Source: SKPT01 sp040905445 (lineage in GTDB: Bacteria > Planctomycetota > Phycisphaerae > Phycisphaerales > Phycisphaeraceae). From it: 27,081 nucleotides of DNA. Below, in pieces: positions 14,976-22,637 of this stretch (position 1 is its first letter; the number at the start of each line of letters is the position of its first letter). A program made the position numbers and the translations under genes. The stretch covers positions 1 to 27,081 of the forward strand of contig JBBDRN010000033.1 in NCBI GenBank assembly GCA_040905445.1, read 5' to 3'. Under the pieces are notes generated by a model that was not told the origin of the DNA, searched no databases, and saw only the letters and a list, made by a program, of their open reading frames with translations.

Positions 14976-17468
14976 ATGAGCTTTCGCGCCCTGCTGATCG
15001 GCTTCCTGCTCGGTGTGGGCATCTCTGCCTTCACGATGTTCAACGACACCGTGATCAGCCAGAGCTGGATCATCAGCCACTTCCTGCCCATCGCCGTCTT
15101 CGGCGTCGTCGTCGCGCTGCTGCTGCTGGCCAATCCGCTGCTGCGTATCCTCGGCCGACGCATCCCCCTGACCAGCGGCGAGATCGCCATCATCGCCGCC
15201 CTCGGCCTGACCGTCTGCGGCTGGCCGAGCTTCGGGTTCTACTTCGGCTTCATCCCCAACGTCACCACGCCCACCCACTGGCTCGGCAGTCAATCCGCCT
15301 GGCAGGAACACAACGTCATGAGCTACGTGCCCGGCGCCAGCAACGAGCTGGGACGCGGGCACGTGACCGAGTGGCGCCCCGTCGCGCAGCGCATCCTCGC
15401 CGCCGGCGACGACGCGGCGGAGGCGACCTCGTTTGATGCCTCGCTGGAGACAGGCCAGGCGGGGGACGCGGTCGCGCGGCAGGTGTGGGAGCGGCTGCTG
15501 ACCGGCGATCGGCTGCGCATGCGCCGGTTCCTGGAGACGGGCGGCGAGGCGCGTGAGCAGCGTCGCGACCTGACGGCCGCCCTGAACCGCGTCATCCGCG
15601 AGGCGGACCTCGCCGCGCCGCCGGGGCTCGACACCCGCGGCTGGCCGGATCACGTCCGCGACCTGCTCGACCGCGAGACGCGCACGAGCTACGAGCGGAC
15701 CAGGCTCAACCGCTGGATCCTCGTCACCGCCTTCCCCGAGCAGGTCCTCCCGCCGCCGAGCGGCGAGCGGGTGCTCGTCGCCGGCAGCGAGCGCGCCCGC
15801 GCCGCCGCGGAGATGGCGATCGTCGGCCGCGGCGCCGGCGATGAACACATCCTCCACGACATTGACTGGGAAATCTGGTGGCCGACGCTGCGCATCTGGG
15901 TGACGCTCGGCCTGCTCATGGCCGTCGCCGCTCTGTGCCTGGCGCTGATCGTCCACCCCCAGTGGTCTCGCCGCGAGCTGCTGACCTATCCGCTGGCCCA
16001 GTTCGTCTCCGAGCTGAGCAAGCGCGACGAGGGCCGGGCGCTGCCCGCCGTCGCCTACACCGGGATGTTCTGGACCGGCGTGCTCATCGCCGGCGGCATC
16101 CACCTGCTCAACGGCATGAGCGTCTGGCAGCCGGACTGGCCCATCCCCAACGTGCCGCGCACGCTCGACTTCACCCCCATGACCACGCTGTTCCCCAACG
16201 CCAGCCGCGTCCACGGCGCGCACATGATCTTCGGCCCGACGCTCCACCTGGCCGTCATCGCCTTCGCCTTTTTTCTCAACACCCGCATCTCCTTCTCCGT
16301 CGGCATCGCCTACCCGGTCTACATGGCCTTCGGCGCGTTTCTCATCTCCCAGGGCATCGCCGTCGAGCAGTCCTACATCGAGCCCACCCAGACCCACCTC
16401 ATGCGCTTCGGCGCCTACGTCGCCATGGGCCTGATGATCATGTACATCGGGCGTCATTACTACACCCGCCTCGCCGGGCGGATGCTCGGCGTCGGCGCGC
16501 CGGGGGCGGACGTGCCGGGCTACGCCGTCTGGGCCGGGCGCGGCATGGTGCTCAGTTGCGTCCTCGCCGTGCTCGTGCTGACCTGGATCGGCCTGGACTG
16601 GGTCGCCTCCAGCCTGCTCGTGGCGCTGATGATGCTCATGTTCCTCATCCTGACGCGCATCGTCTGCGAGACGGGCATGTACTTCGTCCAGACCGCCATC
16701 GCCCCCGTCGCCATGCTCGTGGCCCTGTTCGGCGTCGAGGCGATCGGCCCCACCTCCTTCGTCCTGCTTGCCCTCGCGAGCATCATGATCCTCGGCGATC
16801 CGCGCACCACCTGGATGCCCTACTTCGCCACCGCCCTGCAGATATTCGACCGCTCCGGTGCCGCCCGGAACGGTTCGCTGGCGCGCGTCAGCGGCCCCAT
16901 GTTCGCCATGGTCCTCGTCGGCTGCGTCGTCGGCGGCCTCGCCGCCTTTGCCGTCATCAACCAGCACGGGGCGCTCAACACGCTCGGCATCTGGGGCGCC
17001 GAGATGCTCCCGTCCATGCCCTTCGACGAGCTCGCCAACCTGCTCACCGAGATGGACGCCCGCCACACCCTCGCCGACGCGACCGCCAACGACGGCCTGA
17101 CGCGCCTGTGGGGATTCCGCCTCTCGCCCGAGTATTACATGTGGATGGGCGTCGGCATGGTGCTGCTGCTGGCCACCGCCTGGGGGCGCCTGCGCTTCGC
17201 CTGGTGGCCGCTGCACCCCGTGCTCTTTCTCATCTGGGGCACGATGCCCTCCTTCCGGCTGGCGGTCTCGTTCCTCGTCGGCTGGGCCATCAAGGCCGCG
17301 GTCATCCAGATCGGCGGGGCGCGGGGGTACCACCGCGTCCTGCCGCTGATGATCGGCGTCATCGCCGGCGAACTGCTCATCGCCCTGTTCTGGGTCAGCC
17401 TCGGGTCGGGCTACTACTTCTTCTGGAACGAGGGTGTCCGCCCGCCGAGCATCCGCCTCGGCCCCTGA
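14976..17468 (+). CDS. Polytopic membrane protein, DUF6785/DUF6784-like
   Basis: 830 aa. The first segment (ALLIGFLLGVGISAFTMFND) is followed by IISHFLPIAVFGVVVALLLL and a third (SGEIAIIAALGLTVCGWPSF). Next comes a soluble loop of about 200 residues (roughly 95-295), rich in charge, and then about ten more membrane segments from residue 305 on, including LLMAVAALCLALIV and VLAVLVLTWIGLDWV. The order of three N-terminal segments, a large loop, then a multi-TM block fits the DUF6785/DUF6784 proteins of Planctomycetota and relatives, whose function is unknown and may be transport-like. The ATG at 14976 has GGAG at 14961-14964 (11 nt, long). It is divergent from the SIS genes, which suggests it could move or sense a sugar handled by them; this is inference. 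Confidence 0.88.
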   Translation: MSFRALLIGFLLGVGISAFTMFNDTVISQSWIISHFLPIAVFGVVVALLLLANPLLRILGRRIPLTSGEIAIIAALGLTVCGWPSFGFYFGFIPNVTTPTHWLGSQSAWQEHNVMSYVPGASNELGRGHVTEWRPVAQRILAAGDDAAEATSFDASLETGQAGDAVARQVWERLLTGDRLRMRRFLETGGEAREQRRDLTAALNRVIREADLAAPPGLDTRGWPDHVRDLLDRETRTSYERTRLNRWILVTAFPEQVLPPPSGERVLVAGSERARAAAEMAIVGRGAGDEHILHDIDWEIWWPTLRIWVTLGLLMAVAALCLALIVHPQWSRRELLTYPLAQFVSELSKRDEGRALPAVAYTGMFWTGVLIAGGIHLLNGMSVWQPDWPIPNVPRTLDFTPMTTLFPNASRVHGAHMIFGPTLHLAVIAFAFFLNTRISFSVGIAYPVYMAFGAFLISQGIAVEQSYIEPTQTHLMRFGAYVAMGLMIMYIGRHYYTRLAGRMLGVGAPGADVPGYAVWAGRGMVLSCVLAVLVLTWIGLDWVASSLLVALMMLMFLILTRIVCETGMYFVQTAIAPVAMLVALFGVEAIGPTSFVLLALASIMILGDPRTTWMPYFATALQIFDRSGAARNGSLARVSGPMFAMVLVGCVVGGLAAFAVINQHGALNTLGIWGAEMLPSMPFDELANLLTEMDARHTLADATANDGLTRLWGFRLSPEYYMWMGVGMVLLLATAWGRLRFAWWPLHPVLFLIWGTMPSFRLAVSFLVGWAIKAAVIQIGGARGYHRVLPLMIGVIAGELLIALFWVSLGSGYYFFWNEGVRPPSIRLGP

Positions 17469-17723
17469 GCGGCCGCGCCGGGTTGGATCATAAGCGCATG
17501 TACAAAGGTGTTTTGCGATCGATTCGACGTCGTTGGCGCGCTCGCTTGGCCGCTCACGCCGGACGCGTCGGCAATGTCTCGGTACGGGTCGATGGTTGAC
17601 GCCATCCCATAGCCGCCGGTAGACTGGTTGAATCAGCAGTCGTTGTGATCATGGCTGGAGTCCCTGGATCGGTGCCCACAGGTGGCCCGACCGGCCACCA
17701 TTCAGGCTGCCCGGAGCCCCCTG
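17469..17723. other. Non-coding gap between membrane protein and prepilin genes
   Basis: A 255-nt stretch with no supported gene. A perfect 7-bp hairpin, GGTGGCC-CGACC-GGCCACC (17681-17699), lies 25 nt before the prepilin start, and GGAG (17713-17716) is the likely Shine-Dalgarno. No clear promoter or terminator with a U-tract is visible. Confidence 0.5.
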
Positions 17724-18563
17724 ATGCCCCGCAATGTATTTCGTTCGCCCGCCTTCACGCTCATTGAGCTTCTCGTCGTCATCTCGATCATCGCCCTGCT
17801 CGTCGCGATCCTGCTGCCAGCCTTGGCGGCAGCGCGCGGTACGGCCCGGGCCATTCAGTGCTCCGCCGCCATGAGGCAGGTGGGCCAGGCTTGGATGACC
17901 TTCGCCAGCGAGCACAACGATCGCGGCCCCGGCTGGGCCGACGCCCCCGGCGCCAGCACCGATCACACCTACACGAGCTGGCTCAACCACTTCGTCTGGG
18001 GTCACGAGATCACGACCTGGCCCGAGGACATGGAGCCGATCCAGAAGCTCAACTCCTGGGTGGACAGCACCGGCCCGCACTATAACTTGAATCGCCCGAG
18101 CAACCTGGCCTGCACCGAGATCGGTGCGGCCGCCGGCCGACGGTATGCCCGCCCCTGGGTCTACAACTGGGACGCGGGCGGCGGCAGCCAGTGGCCCCAT
18201 TTCCAGCAAACGCCCAAGACCGCCGGGCCCTTCGGCGAGATCATGTACAACCATCCGTTCGATCCGACGGCCCATGCCGTGCTCGGCGCCCGCCTGTCCG
18301 ACATTCGCGGCAGTTCGGACACCTTCCTGGTGCTCGAGAGCGACCACAGCAACGATGGCGTCAGTTACAGCGCCGTTGAAGCCGACGCCGTCGCCGAGAT
18401 CCCGCCCGGGCAGACGAGCACCACGCCCATCACCGGCCGCGGACACTACATGTTCCGCCACCCGGGTATGACGATGTACACTCTGATGGCCGACGGCCAC
18501 GTGAATCGCGTCGGCGCGGATCCCGAGGAGTTTCGCTCCGAACGCTTCGACCTGCGGAAGTGA
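17724..18563 (+). CDS. Prepilin-type N-terminal cleavage/methylation domain protein (copy 1)
   Basis: 279 aa. The type IV prepilin signature is SPAFTLIELLVVISIIALL (about 8-26), giving a short basic leader ending before Phe, the Glu at +5 and a hydrophobic helix running into ILLPALAAAR. The C-terminus has the planctomycete-type HPGMTMYTLMADGHVNRVGAD ending. The leader is cut by prepilin peptidase and the helix would anchor in the inner membrane or a pseudopilus. Proteins of this class are abundant in Planctomycetota beside sugar-utilisation genes; individual roles are unknown. ATG at 17724 is chosen over an upstream in-frame codon because GGAG (17713-17716) is 7 nt away and the short leader fits. 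It has exactly the same length as the next prepilin gene and shares long identical stretches with it, so this is a tandem duplication. Confidence 0.93.
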   Translation: MPRNVFRSPAFTLIELLVVISIIALLVAILLPALAAARGTARAIQCSAAMRQVGQAWMTFASEHNDRGPGWADAPGASTDHTYTSWLNHFVWGHEITTWPEDMEPIQKLNSWVDSTGPHYNLNRPSNLACTEIGAAAGRRYARPWVYNWDAGGGSQWPHFQQTPKTAGPFGEIMYNHPFDPTAHAVLGARLSDIRGSSDTFLVLESDHSNDGVSYSAVEADAVAEIPPGQTSTTPITGRGHYMFRHPGMTMYTLMADGHVNRVGADPEEFRSERFDLRK

Positions 18564-18598
18564 TCGGCCCGTGAGTAGCGAGCGGAAGACATACGCTG

Positions 18599-18679
18599 GC
18601 GGCTCGTCGACAGTGGGCGCGTTTGGCGCAGAAGCACTGGTGGGCAAGCCACCAGTGGCGCCGCTTTTCGGACGGAGCC
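18599..18679. repeat. Palindromic repeat, shortened copy of the 68-184 element
   Basis: CACTGGTGG-GCAAG-CCACCAGTG (18635-18657) is identical to the second hairpin at 141-163. It is followed by TTTTCGGACGGAGCC (18665-18679), matching the right arm at 171-184. A degraded left arm, GGCTCGTCGACAG, begins at 18601. The first inner hairpin is missing. Confidence 0.75.
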
Positions 18680-18710
18680 TGGAGCACATGCCACAGCTTC
18701 GTAACGTCGA

Positions 18711-18808
18711 GGGTGCCCTGACAAGCGGAGTCCGCGGAGCTTGTCCCTCCGGAGGACGGCAAACACTGACCAGGCCGAAGACGGCCTGAGCCCTAGTCAG
18801 TGGCACCC
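18711..18808. repeat. Nested palindromic repeat between the two prepilin genes
   Basis: The outer arms GGGTGCCCTGAC (18711-18722) and GTCAGTGGCACCC (18796-18808) match except for one missing base. Inside are GACAAGC (18720-18726) with GCTTGTC (18739-18745), and CAGGCC-GAAGAC-GGCCTG (18771-18788). The same CACTGACAAGC unit forms the stem at 12606-12639. Together with 18599-18679 this fills most of the 298-nt gap between the two duplicated prepilin genes. Confidence 0.75.
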
Positions 18809-18861
18809 GCTAAACATCAACAAGAGACGCTCTAGTTCCGAAGTTGTTTGGGAGCCTGACC

Positions 18862-19701
18862 ATGATCCGTATCGTTCGTTCGAAGCCGGCCTTTACACTC
18901 ATCGAACTGCTGGTGGTCATCTCGATCATCGCCCTGCTCGTCGCGATCCTGCTGCCAGCCTTGGCGGCGGCGCGCGGCGTTGCCCGGTCCATCCAGTGCG
19001 CGTCGCAGATGCGCACCGTTGGCCAGGCCTGGATGCAGTTCGCCGCCGACCACGAGGATCGCGGCCCCGGTCACGCCGACTCCGGCTCAAGCTCGGCCCA
19101 CACGTACACGACCTGGCTCAACCACTTCATCTGGGGCACGGAGATCCGGATCCCCCCCGAGTTCATGGGGCCGATTCAGAAATTCAACATCTGGCCTGAA
19201 ACGCTGACCGTCGGCCCCCATCCGGGGAATCTGGCGTGCACCGAACTCGCCTCCACCATGCCCGGCCGTGAGCTCGCACGCCCCTGGCCCTACAACTGGA
19301 ACGCCGGCGGCGGCAGCCAATGGCCCCACTTCCAGCAAACGCCCAAGACCGCCGGGCCCTACGGCAAGATCATGTACAACCACCCGTTTCCCGACGTGGG
19401 CGGCAACCCCGCCCACGTCGTGCTCGGGGCGCGGCTGTCGCAGTTCCGCAACATCTCCGACACGTTCCTGATCGTCGAGAGCAACATCCCCAACGACGGA
19501 CTCAGCCACAGCAATGCGGATCAAGCCGCCGTCGCTCACGTGACGCCCAGTCACCCTGACACGTCTGTGGTCGAAGACCGCGCCCGGTTCATGTTCCTCC
19601 ACCCCGGCCTGACGATGAACTCGCTCATGGCCGACGGGCACGTCGAGCGCCTCGGGGCGGACCCCGAGAACTTCACCGCGGAGCGGTTCGAGATCGACTG
19701 A
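18862..19701 (+). CDS. Prepilin-type N-terminal cleavage/methylation domain protein (copy 2)
   Basis: 279 aa, a tandem paralogue of the gene at 17724-18563. The prepilin signature KPAFTLIELLVVISIIALL follows a short basic leader (MIRIVRS). The internal segment PHFQQTPKTAGPYGKIMYN and the C-terminal HPGLTMNSLMADGHVERLGAD differ at few positions from copy 1. A stretch of about 53 nt (18916-18968) is identical to 17778-17830. ATG at 18862 is chosen because GGGAG (18850-18854) lies 7 nt upstream; a TTG at 18844 would place the leader too far out. The hydrophobic helix would anchor it in the inner membrane. Two slightly different pseudopilin-like subunits could form one structure, but that is inference. 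The next secreted protein follows after 48 nt. Confidence 0.93.
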   Translation: MIRIVRSKPAFTLIELLVVISIIALLVAILLPALAAARGVARSIQCASQMRTVGQAWMQFAADHEDRGPGHADSGSSSAHTYTTWLNHFIWGTEIRIPPEFMGPIQKFNIWPETLTVGPHPGNLACTELASTMPGRELARPWPYNWNAGGGSQWPHFQQTPKTAGPYGKIMYNHPFPDVGGNPAHVVLGARLSQFRNISDTFLIVESNIPNDGLSHSNADQAAVAHVTPSHPDTSVVEDRARFMFLHPGLTMNSLMADGHVERLGADPENFTAERFEID

Positions 19702-19749
19702 CCCGCGCATGCCGCCCGCGGCCGCGCACCCTGCAAACTGGAGTTCACC

Positions 19750-21123
19750 ATGCAGCCAATCCGATGCGGCCTGCGGATCGCGGCCGTGATGATGCTCGGC
19801 GCGGCGCTCGCGGGCGCCTCCGCTCCGAACTCTCCGGCGATGGACGATGTCGACCGCCAGATTCTCGAGGGCTTTCTCGAGCACACCCGCGCCGTTCCGG
19901 AGCGCATCAGCGCGGATCACGTGCGCGAGCTTGTCGCCGACGAGGCCGAGGGGTTGCGCTGGCGTGTGCTGCCCTACGTCGAGATGCCGCTGACCGCCTA
20001 CGAGATCACGGGGGACGAGGCCTTTCTCGACACCTTTGTGGCCGTGTTCGCCAACCTCGAAGCCGCGCTGACCGAGGGCCCCGATGGGTACCTCGGCTGG
20101 TACGGCAAGGCGCTGCCCATCTTTCAGGACCCGGAGAACCCGGACCGGCCCATCGACGTGCTGATCAACAGCTTCGGCGGCATCGAGCTCGTCTCGCGGT
20201 TCATCGAGCACATCGACGCCGACCCCGTACTGGCCGAGCGCTATGCGGCCGAGCGCGAGCGCTACCTCGATCTGGCGACGAACCACCTTTTCGAGAAGTG
20301 GAACGCGCGGGGCAACTATGTCGAGCTGGGCCGCCGCGGGGCGATCTACCGCACGCACGAAGGGCTTGCGCCGACCAAGAGCCACCTCACCCAGCCGATC
20401 AACAAGCTCGAGGACATCGCCCGCGGCCTGCTCGCGCTCTACCGCGTGACCGACGACGAGCAGTACATGGCCCAGGCGGTGCGCATCGGCACGTTCTTCA
20501 AGCGCTCGCTCGCCCTGCCCAGCGAGCACTACGAGTGGACCTATTGGACGCCCGCCGGTGCGTGGGACATCCACCCCGACAACCCCGACCAGTGGAAGCA
20601 CTGGATCGGCGCCGAGCACCGGGCGGGCTACTACGGCTCGAGCGTAGCGCTCGCCGTCGAGCTCTACCACCACGGCGTGGTCTTCGACGAGACGGACATC
20701 GAGCGGTTCGTTAACACGCAGCTCAACCAGGCGTGGAACGGGAGTCTGGACGACCCGCAGTTCTTCCGCGTCGACCGGTCGGACGGCCCACGGTCGGGCA
20801 GCTACATCGCCGCCGGGCTCGCGCCGTGGAGCGACCGCCTCGCCGAGTTCATCTACGCCGGCGAGCGCCGTGACAGCCGTCTGGAGAACGCCGGGCATCC
20901 GTGGCAGGGGGGCCCGGCCGCCCGCGGCTGGGTGCATGGCCGGTTCGTCTACATGAACGAGGCCCGGGATGGGCGCCAGATTCACGCTGCGCATGGCGAG
21001 CGCTTCCGCGCCTCGGAAACGGGCGGTGCGCTTCTCGAAGAGCTGGAGTTCGACGTCGAGTCGCCCGGCTACCGCGCCCCGCGCACGCCCGCCGAAATGC
21101 GTCCCATGCCCGGGGGGGAGTGA
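19750..21123 (+). CDS. Secreted hypothetical protein with (alpha/alpha)-barrel-like pattern
   Basis: 457 aa. Residues 1-24 form a signal peptide (RCGLRIAAVMMLGAALAGASA). The rest is a series of helix pairs with aromatic and acidic residues at turns: LRWRVLPYVEMPLTAYEITGD, YLGWYGKALPIF, LINSFGGIELVSRFIEHI, SHLTQPINKLEDIARGLLALY, HYEWTYWTPAGAWD, HRAGYYGSSVALAVELY. This resembles the six-hairpin (alpha/alpha)6 toroid of N-acylglucosamine epimerase-like proteins and several polysaccharide lyases and glycosidases, but I do not recognise a specific family or catalytic set. A Shine-Dalgarno-like CTGGAG (19738-19743) precedes the ATG. It follows prepilin copy 2 by 48 nt and is probably co-transcribed. 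A periplasmic or surface role in sugar processing is plausible from context. Confidence 0.85.
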   Translation: MQPIRCGLRIAAVMMLGAALAGASAPNSPAMDDVDRQILEGFLEHTRAVPERISADHVRELVADEAEGLRWRVLPYVEMPLTAYEITGDEAFLDTFVAVFANLEAALTEGPDGYLGWYGKALPIFQDPENPDRPIDVLINSFGGIELVSRFIEHIDADPVLAERYAAERERYLDLATNHLFEKWNARGNYVELGRRGAIYRTHEGLAPTKSHLTQPINKLEDIARGLLALYRVTDDEQYMAQAVRIGTFFKRSLALPSEHYEWTYWTPAGAWDIHPDNPDQWKHWIGAEHRAGYYGSSVALAVELYHHGVVFDETDIERFVNTQLNQAWNGSLDDPQFFRVDRSDGPRSGSYIAAGLAPWSDRLAEFIYAGERRDSRLENAGHPWQGGPAARGWVHGRFVYMNEARDGRQIHAAHGERFRASETGGALLEELEFDVESPGYRAPRTPAEMRPMPGGE

Positions 21124-21606
21124 GGGCGGCAGAGGTCGCCTGGCGCGTCGAGGAGGGGGGCTGACCGATCGTGTGCCGGCGGCGTTTTTTCCTTGACGCC
21201 CCCCTGGCCATGGGGTATACCAGAAGAGTCATCAGGCCGATGTTCCCGCCGATTGCGGCGACCAGGAGGGAGGGGGGCGGCCGAGGCGGGGATGACGGGA
21301 GAAAGCGACGGCAGGCCACGGGTCGCCATCGCAGGCAGTTTTGCGGGTGCCGAACGGTCATGGTGGGCGTGCCGGCCCGGGTTGGTGTATCGGAGGGTTG
21401 GGTTGCGCATCCGTTCAGGATCGGGCAACGCGGAGGAGAGAAAGGATCTGATCGTTTTTGGGTGTCTGTACATGCATCGGCATGCCGCGCTGCGGTGATG
21501 CGTGTGGATCGTTCCGACAGGAGGCGCCCGTGAAGGTCACGGACGCCGAGGGTTTGACGCCGCGTTGGCGTTCTGGTTTCAATCATTGTCTTTGGGAGGA
21601 GAAAGC
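21124..21606 (+). promoter_or_regulatory. Long 5' leader region of the PEP-CTERM gene
   Basis: 483 nt between genes. A well-formed promoter (21193-21221) would start a transcript near 21228, giving a leader of about 380 nt. The leader is G-rich at 21260-21300 and less GC-rich toward its end. Open frames here have codon use unlike the neighbouring genes and I do not call them, except for a short leader ORF (21530-21610) proposed separately. A second TTGACG (21554-21559) with TTCAAT 18 nt on could be a nearer promoter. No known riboswitch was recognised. Confidence 0.45.
21193..21221 (+). promoter_or_regulatory. Sigma70-like promoter upstream of the PEP-CTERM gene
   Basis: TTGACG (21193-21198), a 17-nt spacer, then TATACC (21216-21221). 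This is close to the TTGACA/TATAAT consensus with ideal spacing and stands out in a GC-rich context. It lies downstream of the 457-aa gene and points toward the PEP-CTERM gene. Confidence 0.6.
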
Positions 21607-21610
21607 ATGA
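21530..21610 (+). CDS. Possible 26-codon leader ORF coupled to the PEP-CTERM gene
   Basis: A GTG (21530-21532) is preceded by a perfect AGGAGG (21519-21524) at 5-nt spacing. The frame runs 26 codons (VKVTDAEGLTPRW at the start) and stops at TGA 21608-21610, overlapping the ATG of the PEP-CTERM gene (21607) as ATGA. This is the layout of translational coupling. Against it, the codons (CGT, TCT, AAT, CAT, TGT, CTT) are unlike those of neighbouring genes, and the PEP-CTERM gene has its own Shine-Dalgarno. It could be a regulatory leader peptide or chance. No family is recognised. Confidence 0.35.
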   Translation: MKVTDAEGLTPRWRSGFNHCLWEEKA

Positions 21611-22434
21611 CGTTTCGTAAGACAGGCAAGACAGGCAGGACAGCCTTGATGGGCTGCCTCGCCGCCGGGGCGGTCGCCGTCGCCGGCCCGGCGTCCGCGA
21701 CGCTTATCGATTTCGAGGACCAGGTCAACCCGTTCAGTGGCGGCACCGTCGTCACCGACCAGGCCAACTCGGGCGACTACTCGCTCTACCTCGCCCCCGG
21801 GCAGCAGAGCGTGATGAACATCCCCGCCGAGTACCTCGGCAAGGGGTGGACCATCACCGTGACCATGCAGGTCTACGACCAAGGCATGTGGATCGACCCC
21901 GAGGTCGAAGGCTCGCCCTTCCCTTCGCGCAACAACGTGCGCTGGGGCGTGGCTTCGCAAACGGGCACGGGCAGCCTCGACGCTGAGCACCACGAGGGCG
22001 TCATGTTCGTCGACGCCAACAACCTGGCCTCGGGCGAAGTCTATGGCTGGAGCAACTCCGCCAACGCGCGCTGGAGCCAGTGGTTCTCCGTCGGGCACTT
22101 CGGCGGGCCGCGCCAGGTCGTCGAGCTCGGTGACGGCGGCAGCTACGACGAGGAGCTTGAGCAGTGGATCGCCCCTCAGCCGGGCGTCGGCCAGTGGACC
22201 GAGTGGACGTTCGAGGTCGCCAACGATGGGAGCACGACGATCACCGGCGATGGCGTCGGCACTCGCACCGCCACGATCTCCGGCGGCATGCAGCAGATCT
22301 ATCTCGGCGGCGGCACCGGCAGCTCGCCGCTCGGCGGCATCTGGGTCGATGACATCACCATCGTCCCCGAGCCCGGCACCATCGGCCTGCTCGCCATGGG
22401 CGGCGTGATGCTGCTCGCCCGTCGGCGGCGCTGA
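21607..22434 (+). CDS. PEP-CTERM sorting domain-containing exported protein
   Basis: 275 aa. An N-terminal signal peptide (about 1-33, AAGAVAVAGPASA) precedes a beta-rich domain (TLIDFEDQVNPFSGG, DYSLYLAPGQQSVMNIP, a W- and G-rich middle) that looks like a jelly-roll/lectin-like fold. The C-terminus is the PEP-CTERM signal: VPEPGTIGLLAMGGVMLLARRRR, with the PEP motif, a transmembrane helix and a basic tail. Such proteins are recognised by exosortase, cleaved near PEP and released to the surface or into extracellular polysaccharide. No exosortase gene is in the window. ATG at 21607 has a strong Shine-Dalgarno (GGGAGGAG, about 21594-21601). The upstream in-frame extension to 21502 is not used. 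The gene has a long leader and its own promoter; the assembly gap begins shortly downstream. Confidence 0.9.
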   Translation: MTFRKTGKTGRTALMGCLAAGAVAVAGPASATLIDFEDQVNPFSGGTVVTDQANSGDYSLYLAPGQQSVMNIPAEYLGKGWTITVTMQVYDQGMWIDPEVEGSPFPSRNNVRWGVASQTGTGSLDAEHHEGVMFVDANNLASGEVYGWSNSANARWSQWFSVGHFGGPRQVVELGDGGSYDEELEQWIAPQPGVGQWTEWTFEVANDGSTTITGDGVGTRTATISGGMQQIYLGGGTGSSPLGGIWVDDITIVPEPGTIGLLAMGGVMLLARRRR

Positions 22435-22466
22435 GCCTCGCGTCAAATCACCGTGACCATCGAGGC
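22435..22466 (+). terminator. Weak stem-loop after the PEP-CTERM gene
   Basis: GCCTCG (22435-22440) and CGAGGC (22461-22466) can pair around a 20-nt loop directly after the stop codon. There is no T-tract; a G-run follows. Weak support. Confidence 0.25.
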
Positions 22467-22502
22467 GGGGGGGGGGGGGGGCGGGGGGGGGGNNNNNNNN
22501 NN
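22467..22502. other. Poly-G run and assembly gap
   Basis: Positions 22467-22492 are G except one C (22482), and 22493-22502 are N. Exactly ten Ns indicates a scaffold join of unknown true length. The run could be a real G-rich tract that broke the assembly, or a sequencing artefact of two-colour chemistry. Sequence between the PEP-CTERM gene and 22503 may be missing. Confidence 0.95.
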
Positions 22503-22637
22503 CTACGCCCTGCCGCGTTTTCTATGGCACACCGCGCCGCCTGCCGTCCTCCGCCCGCCATCAACGGGCCGACGGTGGGCTGTTATACTTGGCCTCCGCG
22601 CCGAGGCGGCGCGATCAGTTCGCCTGCGAAGGACGCC

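Noticed and set aside
14841..17333. 830-codon open frame on the minus strand opposite the membrane protein gene
   Set aside because: Composition is Gly/Asp/Glu/Arg/His-rich with no fold-like pattern. The plus-strand frame has clear membrane segments. In GC-rich DNA the antisense frame opens easily.
21171..21533. 120-codon open frame in the leader region
   Set aside because: Arg/Gly-rich, without a good ribosome site or family resemblance, and its start lies before the likely transcription start. Its end overlapping the small leader ORF is probably chance.
21228..21606. Leader of the PEP-CTERM gene considered as a riboswitch
   Set aside because: No known aptamer core could be recognised by eye; a covariance-model search would be needed to support one.
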